Shown piece after piece: positions 17,719 through 26,849 of a stretch of 64,000 nt of DNA. The stretch comes from a virus. A program made the position numbers and the translations under genes. A model generated the notes under the pieces. The model saw nothing but the letters and a program-made list of their open reading frames with translations, was not told the DNA's origin and made no database searches. Where the stretch lies: IMG/VR virus record IMGVR_UViG_3300031707_002715, positions 62,001 through 126,000 of that record. One strand, written 5' to 3'. Position 1 is the stretch's first letter. Every line of letters starts with the position of its first letter.

Positions 17719-19296
17719 TCATTTGCTTTCAAGAAAATGACCTTTAGACTCAATCAATTGTTCTCTAACTTGATCGGGCATTAATTCTTTAGCTTTGTCA
17801 CTTTGTAATGTGAGAAGATGTTTACAAAACTTAGCAATAGCGAGCTCAGGCTTATGTTTAGCAATTGCAAGAAACATCGACTCATTCAAACCATTAACTT
17901 CTCGAACGCCGACTGTCGCTGCAATATTAGAAATAGTACGAACGTCCATTGATTCAGCGGCAAACACTGGATTAAAATGTATAATCATCACTTTATTCTT
18001 GACATCGACTTTTTTCTTCAATGCAAATATAAGTTGGTGTAACGCACCCTCAAATGGTGAATTCTCATATCCATCACCGACAATTATAATCGTCTTACAA
18101 CCATCTTTCAACGCTTGCATAAATGCATCAGCATAATTAGATTGATCTTTTAATGTCGGAAATAGTTCATCATTATTCCCGTTCGTCCTATATTCTTTGA
18201 AATTCGTCGATACTTGTTTAAGCACCATACTAATCGCTAAACCACGAAGCATTGGATGATACTTAGTCTCATTTGTTCCATACATACTTTTTGATGTATC
18301 TAAAATAAGACCGACATCATCTAATGTAAAAGAAATATTTTTAGCAATTTCTTTTGCTTTATTTTCAAGTAACTCTCGTATTTGATTTACCGGTTTAGGT
18401 AACTTATCTAAAGAATTCAGATACACCAGTAAATCAAAAAGCTTCGCCTGCCTCATATCAAAACCAGTATCAACACCGACAGCTTTTACAGATTCTACTT
18501 TGAGTCGTTTTTCTTTAGCAGTAAGCTGCCCACCTTCGTCCTTATACATTTTCCAAAAGTCTTCCGGCTTAATCTTAAATTTCGACATAAAACCTTCTGC
18601 CACTGTAGCAGGAAGCTTTGCTAACTTTTCTTTATCGCCATTTTGAACTGCTACATAATCTTTAATCAATTGCGAGCAGTTTTCATATTCGTTGTATTTT
18701 AAATACCGCCAAATTTTCAATAATTGCTCATCACCATTAGTATGCGCGTGATAAAGAATTCTTTTAAATTCATTGCGATATTTAATCGCCCACAACGACC
18801 ATCTATTTTTGTTCTTACGAAGATATTCGTGAATCAAAAACATTGCTCTCTTTTTAGTGACTCTTTTCTCTTGTAACATAGTTAAAAAATCAAATACTCG
18901 AGTAACAGGCATCTTATCGAATGCTTGGAGAATTAGTTCATTTTCCCACTTTGAAAACGCAGAATATTTATGAGTCAATCCATTTTTAATATAAGTTTCT
19001 GTCGCCGGTAAAGAATTGTCGATCAATGTCCACGCTATTAATTGTTTATTGACATCGTTAACGCCCGTCGGCAACATCATCAAAGAATAAAACGACCGAG
19101 CATTTGTAAAGACAGGTGCATGCTGATCAATCATAGCTTGTCGTTGTTCGTCTTTTAAATTATAGAATGTCGATTTACCGATGTTGGTCTGTGCGCCAGA
19201 AATAAAAGCTATAAGGGCTTCACCGGTCAACACCATTGATTTACTCTCAGTCGCATTCTTTTCAACATTTTTCTTTGTCGTTAATGTCGTTGCCAT
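17719..19296 (-). CDS. Ro60-like TROVE + vWA RNA-binding ring protein
   Basis: 525 aa. The helical N-terminal two thirds begin with 'ALIAFISGAQTNIGKSTFYN', comparable to the 'R.L.lG...gtyY' start of TROVE domains, and continue as HEAT-like helices to ~residue 310. The C-terminal vWA domain has a MIDAS DxSxS motif (D333, S335, S337 in 'ILDTSKSMYG') and a second strand 'CKTIIIVGDGYENSPF'. The length matches Ro60 (~530-540). Ro proteins bind misfolded RNA and Y RNAs and assist exonucleases. Phage versions are known. Its neighbours are an ARPP-1-like gene and a CCA-adding enzyme, so it sits in an RNA-maintenance block. A structured RNA at 61.9 kb is a possible partner. The alternative is another vWA protein of TerY/CoxE type. 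Confidence 0.6.
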   Translation of the reverse strand: MATTLTTKKNVEKNATESKSMVLTGEALIAFISGAQTNIGKSTFYNLKDEQRQAMIDQHAPVFTNARSFYSLMMLPTGVNDVNKQLIAWTLIDNSLPATETYIKNGLTHKYSAFSKWENELILQAFDKMPVTRVFDFLTMLQEKRVTKKRAMFLIHEYLRKNKNRWSLWAIKYRNEFKRILYHAHTNGDEQLLKIWRYLKYNEYENCSQLIKDYVAVQNGDKEKLAKLPATVAEGFMSKFKIKPEDFWKMYKDEGGQLTAKEKRLKVESVKAVGVDTGFDMRQAKLFDLLVYLNSLDKLPKPVNQIRELLENKAKEIAKNISFTLDDVGLILDTSKSMYGTNETKYHPMLRGLAISMVLKQVSTNFKEYRTNGNNDELFPTLKDQSNYADAFMQALKDGCKTIIIVGDGYENSPFEGALHQLIFALKKKVDVKNKVMIIHFNPVFAAESMDVRTISNIAATVGVREVNGLNESMFLAIAKHKPELAIAKFCKHLLTLQSDKAKELMPDQVREQLIESKGHFLESK

Positions 19297-19383
19297 TTTA
19301 AACCTTTTAATTTATTTTTACAAACATTATTCTCCAAACAATAATCACTCATTTTATCGTCGAAATGAATTTTTAAAAAAGAA

Positions 19384-19713
19384 TTAAACTTTGCAAGCGC
19401 TTTGCATTATTATATCGATTGTATCTGTCCATTTACGAGGTAAATGCCCTTCTATATTAAGGGCATAGTCTTCAGATGCTTGATCATTTGTTTCATAATA
19501 AATTACAACTTCTAAATACGGTCCGAAATCGTGCAGAAACTTTTTTGTTACAAACATACAATTTTTAGGAATATTAGGAAAAAGAGTCGCTAAAAACTGC
19601 TTATAGCGTAAACATTCAACCCTCATTTTTTCAAAATACGTCGAATCATCACTTGACACTTGCACGCAGTCTTCATCACTGGGTGCCGATCCGAGCTCGA
19701 TATAATCTTGCAT
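19384..19713 (-). CDS. Unrecognised 109-aa phage protein
   Basis: The start was chosen at the ATG with AAAGGAG 6 nt upstream. A longer frame beginning with GTG near 19797 lacks a ribosome site and would run close to the upstream gene. The protein begins 'MQDYIELGSAPSDEDCVQVS' and ends 'PRKWTDTIDIIMQSACKV'. It is acidic and soluble, with three Cys scattered and no known motif. It lies between the Ro60-like gene and the CCA-adding enzyme. Confidence 0.6.
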   Translation of the reverse strand: MQDYIELGSAPSDEDCVQVSSDDSTYFEKMRVECLRYKQFLATLFPNIPKNCMFVTKKFLHDFGPYLEVVIYYETNDQASEDYALNIEGHLPRKWTDTIDIIMQSACKV

Positions 19714-19804
19714 ATAGTCTCCTTTCATTTTTCTTTGAATAAAAAATTCTTTAGTAGTTGCAGGAGCCAGTGCGTCGCTGGAAATCTTTTTAATCACCTT
19801 TTTT

Positions 19805-21127
19805 TCATCTTTTTCCGACTAATGCTTTAGCAGCCTCTATCGCTGCATCTTTATTTGTGATTTCACCTTCTAATTGTCTATCATATATCTCTCTAAGAAT
19901 TTTTCCAATTAACGGCGATTGAACAAAACCAATGTCAATTAAGTCCCTACCATTTATAAATGATAATGGTTTAATTTCTTCTTTTAAATATTCATTTTTT
20001 TTAGCTATTGCAAAGTCCCATTCTGTCAAATCACCATTACCACCTAATGAATCTGCTTTTAGCAGCGCTAAAATATCATCTATGTGATCTTGCCCTAAAA
20101 ACTTACGCAGCGTCGACTTTCTCATTTCTTTTATACTCATAGGTGTCATATGCTGATAAATTAAATCACAAGTATGATCTATAAAGTCGTTTGAAAACAT
20201 CAGTCTACTTAAAACATCCCTCGCTATATCAGCTCCGACTTTTGCATGTTCTGGAAATCTAATTCTATCAGTACATTCATTCGTCGCAGGTTTACCGACA
20301 TCATGTAATAATGCTGCAAAAATTAATTCATCAGATGGATTCATCGTAAATAAATTTTCCATTGTACGAATAATATGTTCTAATACATCTCCTTCAGGAT
20401 GAAATTGTGTCGGCTGTTGGACGCCTTTCATTCTTTCAACTTCAGGCAAAATGTAATTAATTAGTCCAGTATCAAACAAATAATTTAATGCTATTCGAGG
20501 CTTACCGATCCTAAATAATTTTACGAGCTCATCTCGAATTCGTTCTTGTGAAATGACTACGATGTTAGAAGCATTGAACTTTATAGCTTCATAAGTATTT
20601 GATTCTATAGTAAAATCAAATTTGACTGCAAAACGTATGCCTCGTAAAATGCGTAATTTGTCTTCATCAATTCTTACTTGAGGATCGCCAATAAATCGTA
20701 TGACCTTGTCTCGTATGTCTTTACGACCATCAACATAGTCAATAAATTTATCAGCAATCGGATCGTAAAACAACCCATTAATAGTAAAATCACGTCTTTT
20801 TGCGTCGTCTTGCATTGAAGAAAAAGTAACAGTTTCAGGTCGTCGACCATCGAGATAACGACCATCTATCCTAAAAGTAGCCACTTCAAATTCATAATCA
20901 TTCAACAATACTCTAATGACGCCAAATGATTTACCAGCAGGAACAGTTTTTTCAAAAATCATTTCAACATTATCAGGTAATGCGCTAGTAGCTATATCGA
21001 TGTCATTACTTTCATTTTGCATTATTTTATCTCGGACAAACCCACCAACAAATACAGCCTGATAGCCATGCCTTTGCAGCTCTTTAACAATGCTTATTGC
21101 GTCATTTAGTGCTGTCGATATCATCAT
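19805..21127 (-). CDS. cca: CCA tRNA nucleotidyltransferase (class II, with HD domain)
   Basis: 440 aa. The head domain has the nucleotidyltransferase signature 'FVGGFVRD' (G28, G29) and the metal-binding pair D42/D44 in 'NDIDIATS'. A 'RRDFTINGLFYD' motif and the neck signature 'DEDKLRILRGIRFAVKF' follow. The C-terminal half carries the HD phosphohydrolase motif 'LLHDVGKP' with a downstream His. This matches bacterial CCA-adding/poly(A) polymerase family enzymes with an HD domain, which add or repair the CCA 3' end of tRNA. It fits the tRNA cluster at 58-63 kb, where at least six of eight tRNA genes do not encode CCA. Second codon is also ATG, so the start is uncertain by one residue. Confidence 0.9.
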   Translation of the reverse strand: MMISTALNDAISIVKELQRHGYQAVFVGGFVRDKIMQNESNDIDIATSALPDNVEMIFEKTVPAGKSFGVIRVLLNDYEFEVATFRIDGRYLDGRRPETVTFSSMQDDAKRRDFTINGLFYDPIADKFIDYVDGRKDIRDKVIRFIGDPQVRIDEDKLRILRGIRFAVKFDFTIESNTYEAIKFNASNIVVISQERIRDELVKLFRIGKPRIALNYLFDTGLINYILPEVERMKGVQQPTQFHPEGDVLEHIIRTMENLFTMNPSDELIFAALLHDVGKPATNECTDRIRFPEHAKVGADIARDVLSRLMFSNDFIDHTCDLIYQHMTPMSIKEMRKSTLRKFLGQDHIDDILALLKADSLGGNGDLTEWDFAIAKKNEYLKEEIKPLSFINGRDLIDIGFVQSPLIGKILREIYDRQLEGEITNKDAAIEAAKALVGKR

Positions 21128-21130
21128 AGT

Positions 21131-21850
21131 TTATTCTGTGCTCTTCCAATAGCAATACAGACATGCATGAGCACAGCGCTGCTTGTTTTCAAGCAATTCT
21201 TTTTTATTACCAAGACATGCGCAGCATGGCCTTTGCTTAAACGACTTATCAATAGGTCGTTCGTTCAATATTTCGCAATCTATAGCAGATATACAGCCTG
21301 TGCATTCAAAATCAGGTTCACCGCAAATCTCAGGTTTATCTAATTTCTCCCACGCTTTTTTCCTTAATTCTAATGGCGCATGAAAAGTCGACCACGGTAA
21401 TTTTATATCTTTTTCTTCAAATCTCTTTTTCACATGTTCGTATTGATCAATAAATGATATCCTAACTCTAGTCTTAAAAATTTGTCGAGCTTGAAGTAAT
21501 ACACCATAAGCTGTATTTATCCCTACATCTGTCGGAATAATTGGATCGATCCTCAGTACTACTCTTTCCGGACCAAGCAATTCACAGAGACTCTTAAATC
21601 CTTTTAACGACTCTTCAACAATAGGCACATTTGGTTCGACTATCGATCCACCAAAACCGGTAATTGTCGTATGAACTATAACATTCGGTGTAAAATGATA
21701 CACTTCAGGTGCTTCATTTATCATCGTCTTAAGCAAATAAAATAATTTAAGTGGATTTTTCGATATTAAAATTGCAGGCTTGAAATCTAAGACCCATGGC
21801 ATCCATTGTAAATTAATAGCAGGGTCACCGCGCTCAGTTATACCGATCAT
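21131..21850 (-). CDS. DUF1848-family protein with C-terminal Cys cluster
   Basis: 239 aa, ending 3 nt before the cca gene. The N-terminal 'MIGITERGDPAINLQW' and the central TIM-barrel-like strands ('VIVHTTITGFG', 'VVLRIDPIIPTDVG') follow the DUF1848 plan. So does the C-terminal cysteine cluster: 'CGEPDFECTGCISAIDC', 'CCACLG' and the terminal 'RCAHACLYCYW', which is like the radical-SAM C(x3)C(x2)C spacing. DUF1848 proteins are uncharacterised, with a suspected Fe-S site. The gene is probably co-transcribed with cca. The substrate is unknown. Confidence 0.65.
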   Translation of the reverse strand: MIGITERGDPAINLQWMPWVLDFKPAILISKNPLKLFYLLKTMINEAPEVYHFTPNVIVHTTITGFGGSIVEPNVPIVEESLKGFKSLCELLGPERVVLRIDPIIPTDVGINTAYGVLLQARQIFKTRVRISFIDQYEHVKKRFEEKDIKLPWSTFHAPLELRKKAWEKLDKPEICGEPDFECTGCISAIDCEILNERPIDKSFKQRPCCACLGNKKELLENKQRCAHACLYCYWKSTE

Positions 21851-21857
21851 AATATTC

Positions 21858-22235
21858 TTAATGTGATATACATTTGAAAAATAAGTCTTGACTTATTTCT
21901 CTTGCATTTTTTCCCCTTCGAATAGCATCAGAGACTTGCTTCTTCATCACTTTTTTGCTTCCAGTCGATATGTCAGTCGTGACCTTTGCAATAGCTTCAG
22001 CCTCTGTCCTTCCATGACCAACTAGCGCACCCGATGTCCCTTCTGCTATATGATATTTCTTTACATGAAGATTCTTAAAAACATGAAGAACATAACCGGA
22101 CACTGTTATTGTCTGTAAAGGAATAGCCATAGTAAAAACAGGTTGATGAAGATCGCCACCAAACATAAATGGTTCATATTTTAATGTCCAAATACGAACG
22201 GGAACGGCAGCAGTGATTTTAACATTTTTGTGCAT
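21858..22235 (-). CDS. Unrecognised 125-aa protein
   Basis: The start is set at the ATG 2 nt after the ligase stop, with GGTGG in the ligase's last codons as ribosome site. A GTG-type start 21 nt earlier would lie inside ligA. The protein is basic and beta-rich at the N-terminus ('ITVSGYVLHVFKNLHVKKYH'), with a 'EGTSGALVGHGRTEAEAIAK' segment resembling phage double-stranded-RNA-binding-like or DUF folds. No firm family. It ends with a helical 'KQVSDAIRRGKNAREISQDL'. Confidence 0.55.
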   Translation of the reverse strand: MHKNVKITAAVPVRIWTLKYEPFMFGGDLHQPVFTMAIPLQTITVSGYVLHVFKNLHVKKYHIAEGTSGALVGHGRTEAEAIAKVTTDISTGSKKVMKKQVSDAIRRGKNAREISQDLFFKCISH

Positions 22236-22237
22236 TG

Positions 22238-24190
22238 TTATTCCACCATTTTCCAAAAATCGGCTTCAGGAATTGTTTTAACTCCTAATGCAGCCGCTTT
22301 TGAAATCTTATTACTGTTTGATCGACATACGAGCAAATAATTTAATTCTTTGTTCACTCGTTTAATTTCACCACCGTTTGCCGCAACAAATTCGTACCAA
22401 TCTTCTCTTCTATAAGCTTTATTCGTTTTAGGATCGATCTTTGTTAGTGGTCCGGTCACTTGAAACGATTTACCTTGCAATTTATTAGACTCCAATTTGA
22501 CTTCAACGAGCTTTTTAATTTTAACACCACTTTTCATTAACCGTTCAATTAAAGGTCGTCGTTGCTCAAGCCCTTCGACTATGTCTTTAGCTCGCGACGG
22601 ACCGATTCCTGAAATTTTTGCCAAATCCTGCTCAGTCACTTCTTCCATAAGTGCGTATAAATCGTATTCATCAGTAATTAATTCAGCCATTGTCTCACCG
22701 AGAGTGGGAATTGCTAGCGCGCATAAAAAAGTAACAATATCCATTTCTTTGCATCGTCCAAAACCTTCAACTATTTTCGTGGCCGATTTTTCACCTGATC
22801 GATCTAAACTTGCGACCTTTTGTATAGTGAGATCGTAAAAATCTGCAGGATCTTTTATAAGATTTTTCTCGTACAATTGTTCAATCGTGCTTTCACCGAT
22901 GTCTGTTAAACTCATACGTTTTTTCAAAACATCGACCCAGTGACGTAATTTACGAAATTCTTTACCTACACAATTATCGCTATCACATCTCAAATACGCG
23001 CTCTCCGGATCACGAGTCACCGGACCACCGCAAGAAGGACATTTCGTAGGCGCAACGATTTTCTTACCGACAGATTTGATGACCTGGATGACCTTAGGGA
23101 TTATCTCTCCCGATTTAATAACTAAGACGGTATCACCAATGCCGACGCCTAACCTGGCAATCTCATCGAAATTGTGAAGAGTCGCTGATTTTACTATTGA
23201 ACCATCAATATTAACTGGTTCAAGAACTGCATTTGGCGAAATGACTCCTGTCCGGCCAACTTCACATACGCAATCGAGTAATGTTGTTGCTACGCCACGC
23301 GCATCAAATTTAAAGGCAATTTGACCTTTAGGGTCACCGTTTGGATGTAGTCCGAGCTCTTTTTGTCGCGAAATGCTGTTGACCTTAAGGACTAAACCGT
23401 CAATATTGTATTTGAGTTTTTCTCGATCTGTGTCCATGTATTGTTGACGAATTCGAATGACTTCTGCCGGCGTAATTAATTTATAATTAGTGGTGACTAA
23501 TCCCAATGTGTTTGACAAATAATCAAGTTTTTCTGTTTCAAATGAAAATGTGATATCGGGTGAAACAATATCGTAAACGATCACGCAAACATATTCGAGA
23601 AATTGACCGTCAAACCGTTTTATTATGCCATTTGCAGCATTACGAGGATTTGAAAATGTTTTAGTCGATAAGCTGTTGACTTTATCAAAGTCGACTTTTA
23701 ACATCATTGCTTCACCGCGAATGCTAGCTGTGATTTTTTCCGGTAATGTCTGTTTTACAAACTTCAATTTCTTAGCATTGATAGTGATCTCATCACCGAC
23801 GTGACCGTCTCCTCGAGTGATGCCTTGTACTAATTCACCATTGATATAATTCAAGGCTATTGATGCACCGTCGAATTTGTCTTCGAGCACTAAAACTTTG
23901 CCTTGTATACGACTTGAATCAGCCCATTTTTCAAATTCAGCAATCGACATTGCGTTTGCTAATGACGACATTGGCATAGAATGTTTAGCTTTTTGCCATC
24001 CGTTCTCAGCATCTGGCGGTGCACCGGTTTTCTTCAATTCTAAATTATCAGGATCGAGCTGTTTCAATCTTTCTAATAAAGCATCGTAAACTCCATCCAA
24101 AATTCGAGGTTCCTTATTATAATAAAGATATCGATGAAGCCGAATTTCTGATGCTAATCGATCAACTTCATCTTTGACATTTTTTTTCAT
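22238..24190 (-). CDS. ligA: NAD+-dependent DNA ligase
   Basis: 650 aa, starting at the ATG with ATGGAGAAAAA upstream; a 20-residue longer frame has no such site. Domains in order: Ia-like N-terminus with 'HRYLYYN', adenylation domain with the nucleophile in KFDG (K105) and 'RGDGHVGDEITINAK', then OB fold, a four-Cys zinc finger ('CPSCGGPV'...'CDSDNC'), helix-hairpin-helix repeats ('ISGIGPSRAKDIVEGLEQ'), and a C-terminal BRCT segment. It seals nicks during replication and repair using NAD+. Full-length bacterial-type LigA is less common in phages than ATP ligases. Confidence 0.93.
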   Translation of the reverse strand: MKKNVKDEVDRLASEIRLHRYLYYNKEPRILDGVYDALLERLKQLDPDNLELKKTGAPPDAENGWQKAKHSMPMSSLANAMSIAEFEKWADSSRIQGKVLVLEDKFDGASIALNYINGELVQGITRGDGHVGDEITINAKKLKFVKQTLPEKITASIRGEAMMLKVDFDKVNSLSTKTFSNPRNAANGIIKRFDGQFLEYVCVIVYDIVSPDITFSFETEKLDYLSNTLGLVTTNYKLITPAEVIRIRQQYMDTDREKLKYNIDGLVLKVNSISRQKELGLHPNGDPKGQIAFKFDARGVATTLLDCVCEVGRTGVISPNAVLEPVNIDGSIVKSATLHNFDEIARLGVGIGDTVLVIKSGEIIPKVIQVIKSVGKKIVAPTKCPSCGGPVTRDPESAYLRCDSDNCVGKEFRKLRHWVDVLKKRMSLTDIGESTIEQLYEKNLIKDPADFYDLTIQKVASLDRSGEKSATKIVEGFGRCKEMDIVTFLCALAIPTLGETMAELITDEYDLYALMEEVTEQDLAKISGIGPSRAKDIVEGLEQRRPLIERLMKSGVKIKKLVEVKLESNKLQGKSFQVTGPLTKIDPKTNKAYRREDWYEFVAANGGEIKRVNKELNYLLVCRSNSNKISKAAALGVKTIPEADFWKMVE

Positions 24191-24206
24191 TTTTTCTCCA
24201 TTATGT

Positions 24207-24587
24207 TCACCAGCACAGAAATAAGCGTCCGATCCCGAAATGTTCACCACTTAAAATAAATTCATATTCCCAGTTATCTTCTATCCATATTCCAGAAATC
24301 ATAATATTAGTCACAGTTGCTTTGACTTTAACATTCTTCAATTCCACTACATGATCAGCCGGCGTCACGATCACAACAGCTTTATTATCATCAATATCAA
24401 TTGTTACGGAATAAAGATATTGCTTTTTATTATTAACATCCTGCCAATTAAAACTAAAAGCATAGCTTTCTGAGCCATCTTCATTTGTCCGTCTTATAGT
24501 TACTGCGCTACAACCAGATTTTTCCGTCTTATAAACAGACGTCCAAATTATCTTAGAATTATATCTCAAATGATGGAGGATTTCCAT
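24207..24587 (-). CDS. Unrecognised 126-aa beta-rich protein
   Basis: AAGGAAA precedes the ATG. Mostly beta strands: 'TIRRTNEDGSESYAFSFNWQ', 'YSVTIDIDDNKAVVIVTPAD', 'KNVKVKATVTNIMISGIWIE'. No signal peptide, cysteine cluster or catalytic motif. It ends 17 nt before the ligA start and is probably in the same transcript. Function not recognised. Confidence 0.5.
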   Translation of the reverse strand: MEILHHLRYNSKIIWTSVYKTEKSGCSAVTIRRTNEDGSESYAFSFNWQDVNNKKQYLYSVTIDIDDNKAVVIVTPADHVVELKNVKVKATVTNIMISGIWIEDNWEYEFILSGEHFGIGRLFLCW

Positions 24588-24638
24588 TTTCCTTATTAAA
24601 TCTAATCATACAGAAACACGTAGATTTATGAAAATAAG

Positions 24639-24670
24639 CAAAAAAAGCTGTAGAAATATACTCTACAGCT
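24639..24670 (-). terminator. Rho-independent terminator
   Basis: A 9-bp stem AGCTGTAGA/TCTACAGCT (24646-24670) followed on the - strand by a run of T. It lies just after the stop of the 166-aa gene and would end the transcript that starts upstream near 29.3 kb, separating it from the ligA block. Confidence 0.75.
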
Positions 24671-24687
24671 TTCTTTCTATAGGCCGT

Positions 24688-25188
24688 TTATTGCGTAGAT
24701 TTTTTCTTCTTTTTAAGACCGTACATTGTCGCAATAAGCGTAGAAATTGCACCGATTAATGCCACTAATCCTTCTATGACTTTAACAACAAAATCGAGGT
24801 TTTTGCGATGAGAATCTGACTGTGATTGCAAATTTTCTAAAATAGTCGTCACCTTATTTAATGAAGTTTTCGTTTCTAAAATTCGGTTATCTAACTGCTC
24901 CATATCTTTATCATATTCGTGGATTGTCACATATTGGAAATTGCGACTTAAATATAAAGGTCTTAAAATAGCGTTAGTGTCTCTCGTCGTATCTTTTATA
25001 GAGTCACGCATTGCAAACAGCTTGTCGGGCGATGTCAACGGTATTAATGGCATATATTGGAGCTGTATGAAACCAGGCTGCCTATGTGCTCTAATTCTAC
25101 CAGACTCACTTTTACTCACTAATGAATCTAATGCAGTCGCACTCACAATCGAACAGCAGACGATAATCAATAACGACATGTTACGCAT
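24688..25188 (-). CDS. Secreted/anchored coiled-coil protein, holin-accessory (XhlA)-like
   Basis: 166 aa, with GGGAG before the ATG. The N-terminal signal-type helix ('MSLLIIVCCSIVSATA') is followed by ~85 soluble residues. A coiled coil at ~95-130 ('LDNRILETKTSLNKVTTILE') comes next, and then a C-terminal transmembrane helix ('GLVALIGAISTLIATMYG') ending in Lys5. The coil-TM-Lys tail resembles XhlA-type haemolysin/lysis accessory proteins. A role in lysis or envelope interaction is inferred only. No endolysin is next to it. Confidence 0.55.
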   Translation of the reverse strand: MRNMSLLIIVCCSIVSATALDSLVSKSESGRIRAHRQPGFIQLQYMPLIPLTSPDKLFAMRDSIKDTTRDTNAILRPLYLSRNFQYVTIHEYDKDMEQLDNRILETKTSLNKVTTILENLQSQSDSHRKNLDFVVKVIEGLVALIGAISTLIATMYGLKKKKKSTQ

Positions 25189-25196
25189 GTTGCTCC

Positions 25197-25245
25197 CTAT
25201 TTAAAAAGTTTCGAGTAGCAATCTGTGGACTCAATCTCTTTTCTC
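25197..25245 (-). pseudogene. 3' part of a phage gene split by an IS200/IS605 element
   Basis: These 49 nt encode 'RKEIESTDCYSKLFK' and a TAG that forms part of the next gene's ribosome site. Joined to 26850-27043 they give an exact multiple of three (243 nt, 80 aa), so precise excision of the IS would restore the gene. Confidence 0.7.
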
Positions 25246-25295
25246 TGACGTACTCCCACGACTAAAGTCGTTGGGTTCTCGTGTTCACTGTCTAA

Positions 25296-26321
25296 TCATG
25301 CGGCTACGCCGCTGGATAGGACAACTCCACGTTGCGGGGCATCAGTGCTCCCTTTGCATACATCCCTGTCTGTATGCAATGGATCAATTAGAGGCCACGC
25401 AGCTATGTTAAAAGCTGCGTTAGCATCCGCATGATCTACGTGTCCACACGAAGGACACATAAAGCTCTTATCTTTTCGTATGCCTATAGTCCCACACCTA
25501 CTACACTTTTTAGAAGTGTATGCGGGAGCAATTAAGCCTACGCCTACTCCAAACTTTTTGGCCTTGTACTGAATCATCATCAGTAGCTGAAAATAAGACC
25601 AAGAGGATAGGGAGTACTTGAAAGATCGAGCCTGTTTTTTATTGTTTCGGATTCCTTTAAGACTCTCCAACTTAATTGAGCAATTGTTCTCCTTTGCTGT
25701 TAAGACTATTTTCTTTGAAATCTTGTGATTCAAATCTCTAACAATATCAGACTCTCTACGTTTAATCTGATTCAGCTTTCTGTATTTCTTTTGGCTCTGT
25801 AGCTTTTTTCTGATGCTTTTATATTTTGTATGTATATGTAGAGCTTTTTTCCCAAGTTTGACAACCGACCCAGTAGAAGGAATCCCAATAACTGCACAGT
25901 GCCCCTTAGTATTCAAATCAACACCGAGATAGTTTTCAGACTTAATCAGATCAGGTTCTTTGATTTCTCCTGAGATGTAGGCGTAAGTCTTATCAAGTTC
26001 TATCTGATTTATTTTCTGGAGCTCATATCTGAAATATGTGGTGGGGAGTTTGAGCTTTAAGCATGGTATGATTAGTTCCGTTTTATCAATCTTGATGGAC
26101 TGACTTGGTACAGTCAACTTGACTCTGTTGATCCTTTTAAGTTTTTTGTTAGCACTATACTTTTTGAGTATCTGGTTAGACAGTGCTGATTTCAATCCGA
26201 AATGTTTAACATCTTTGGAACTTCTCAAACCTGTCTTTAAAGCAAATAGGGCTATCTGTCGAGCCTTTTCAAGCTCGGCGGATAAATCTACGCCATGTTT
26301 AATTTTGATCGTGAGGATCAT
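25296..26321 (-). CDS. tnpB: TnpB RNA-guided nuclease of IS200/IS605
   Basis: 341 aa, overlapping the tnpA stop by 4 nt. RuvC-like acidic positions are in 'YLGVDLNTKGHCAV', 'CSIKLESLKGI' and 'VDHADANAAFNIA'. The zinc finger 'CSRCGTIGIRKDKSFMCPSC' lies before the last Asp. It would cleave the donor or empty site using an RNA transcribed from the right end. The reading frame appears intact. Confidence 0.92.
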   Translation of the reverse strand: MILTIKIKHGVDLSAELEKARQIALFALKTGLRSSKDVKHFGLKSALSNQILKKYSANKKLKRINRVKLTVPSQSIKIDKTELIIPCLKLKLPTTYFRYELQKINQIELDKTYAYISGEIKEPDLIKSENYLGVDLNTKGHCAVIGIPSTGSVVKLGKKALHIHTKYKSIRKKLQSQKKYRKLNQIKRRESDIVRDLNHKISKKIVLTAKENNCSIKLESLKGIRNNKKQARSFKYSLSSWSYFQLLMMIQYKAKKFGVGVGLIAPAYTSKKCSRCGTIGIRKDKSFMCPSCGHVDHADANAAFNIAAWPLIDPLHTDRDVCKGSTDAPQRGVVLSSGVAA

Positions 26322-26713
26322 TTGTAATTTTGGTCGTCAATATATTTCTTGACGGTGTCTTCTGAAATGTGACCTATAGATTCACAGTAGTAGGATCGAG
26401 TCCAGAGGAAAGGCATTCTTGATTTTAGTTTTGGAAACTCTAAACGCATTATTCTTGAACTGTATCCTTTGAGATGCTTAACAATCAAATGAGGGGAATG
26501 TATTGGTGAGCATTTAACAAAAAGATGGACATGATCTGGCATGACCTCTATGTTCTCTATGATGATAGAGAATTCTTTCGCCTTTTCATAGAAAAGTTCT
26601 TTGAGTCTTTTTTCAACATCCCCCACTAAAACCTTGCGCCTATACTTGGGACACCAGATTAGATGATAGCCCAGATTGTAGGTAGCCTTGTTTGACTTTT
26701 TCAATCTTGGCAT
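26318..26713 (-). CDS. tnpA: TnpA Y1 HUH transposase of IS200/IS605
   Basis: 131 aa, with AGGAGGTATCTA before the ATG. The HUH metal motif is in 'MPDHVHLFVKC', and the catalytic Tyr in the C-terminal helix 'TVKKYIDDQ'. 'YHLIWCPKYRRKVL' is the family's N-terminal signature. It catalyses single-strand cutting and joining at the hairpin ends. Intact, so the element could be active. Confidence 0.95.
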   Translation of the reverse strand: MPRLKKSNKATYNLGYHLIWCPKYRRKVLVGDVEKRLKELFYEKAKEFSIIIENIEVMPDHVHLFVKCSPIHSPHLIVKHLKGYSSRIMRLEFPKLKSRMPFLWTRSYYCESIGHISEDTVKKYIDDQNYK

Positions 26714-26849
26714 ATTAGATACCTCCTACTTATCTAATATACATCATTTTAAAAGAAGTGTAGAATTTATTTTGTGGCACGGCTCGCTTTCATCCCACGG
26801 CTAAAGACGCTCGAAGACTCGCTCCGTGGGCTTTCCCGCTCGCAGGATT

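Larger units (their letters stand above)
25246..26849 (-). mobile_element. IS200/IS605 element with tnpA and tnpB (1604 bp)
   Basis: The boundaries come from the reading frame of the interrupted gene. The right-end hairpin CCCAACGAC/GTCGTGGG is at 25257-25277. The left end carries a CCCACGG...CCGTGGG hairpin (26784-26830), which is also found at 63.25 kb. On the - strand, the sequence before the left end is TTAC, the tetranucleotide target known for IS608-type elements. IS605-group elements move as single strands and excise without a scar. Confidence 0.8.

Noticed and set aside
19714-19797. 28-residue extension of the 109-aa protein with a GTG start.
   Set aside because: No ribosome site at the GTG, while AAAGGAG precedes the internal ATG at a proper distance.
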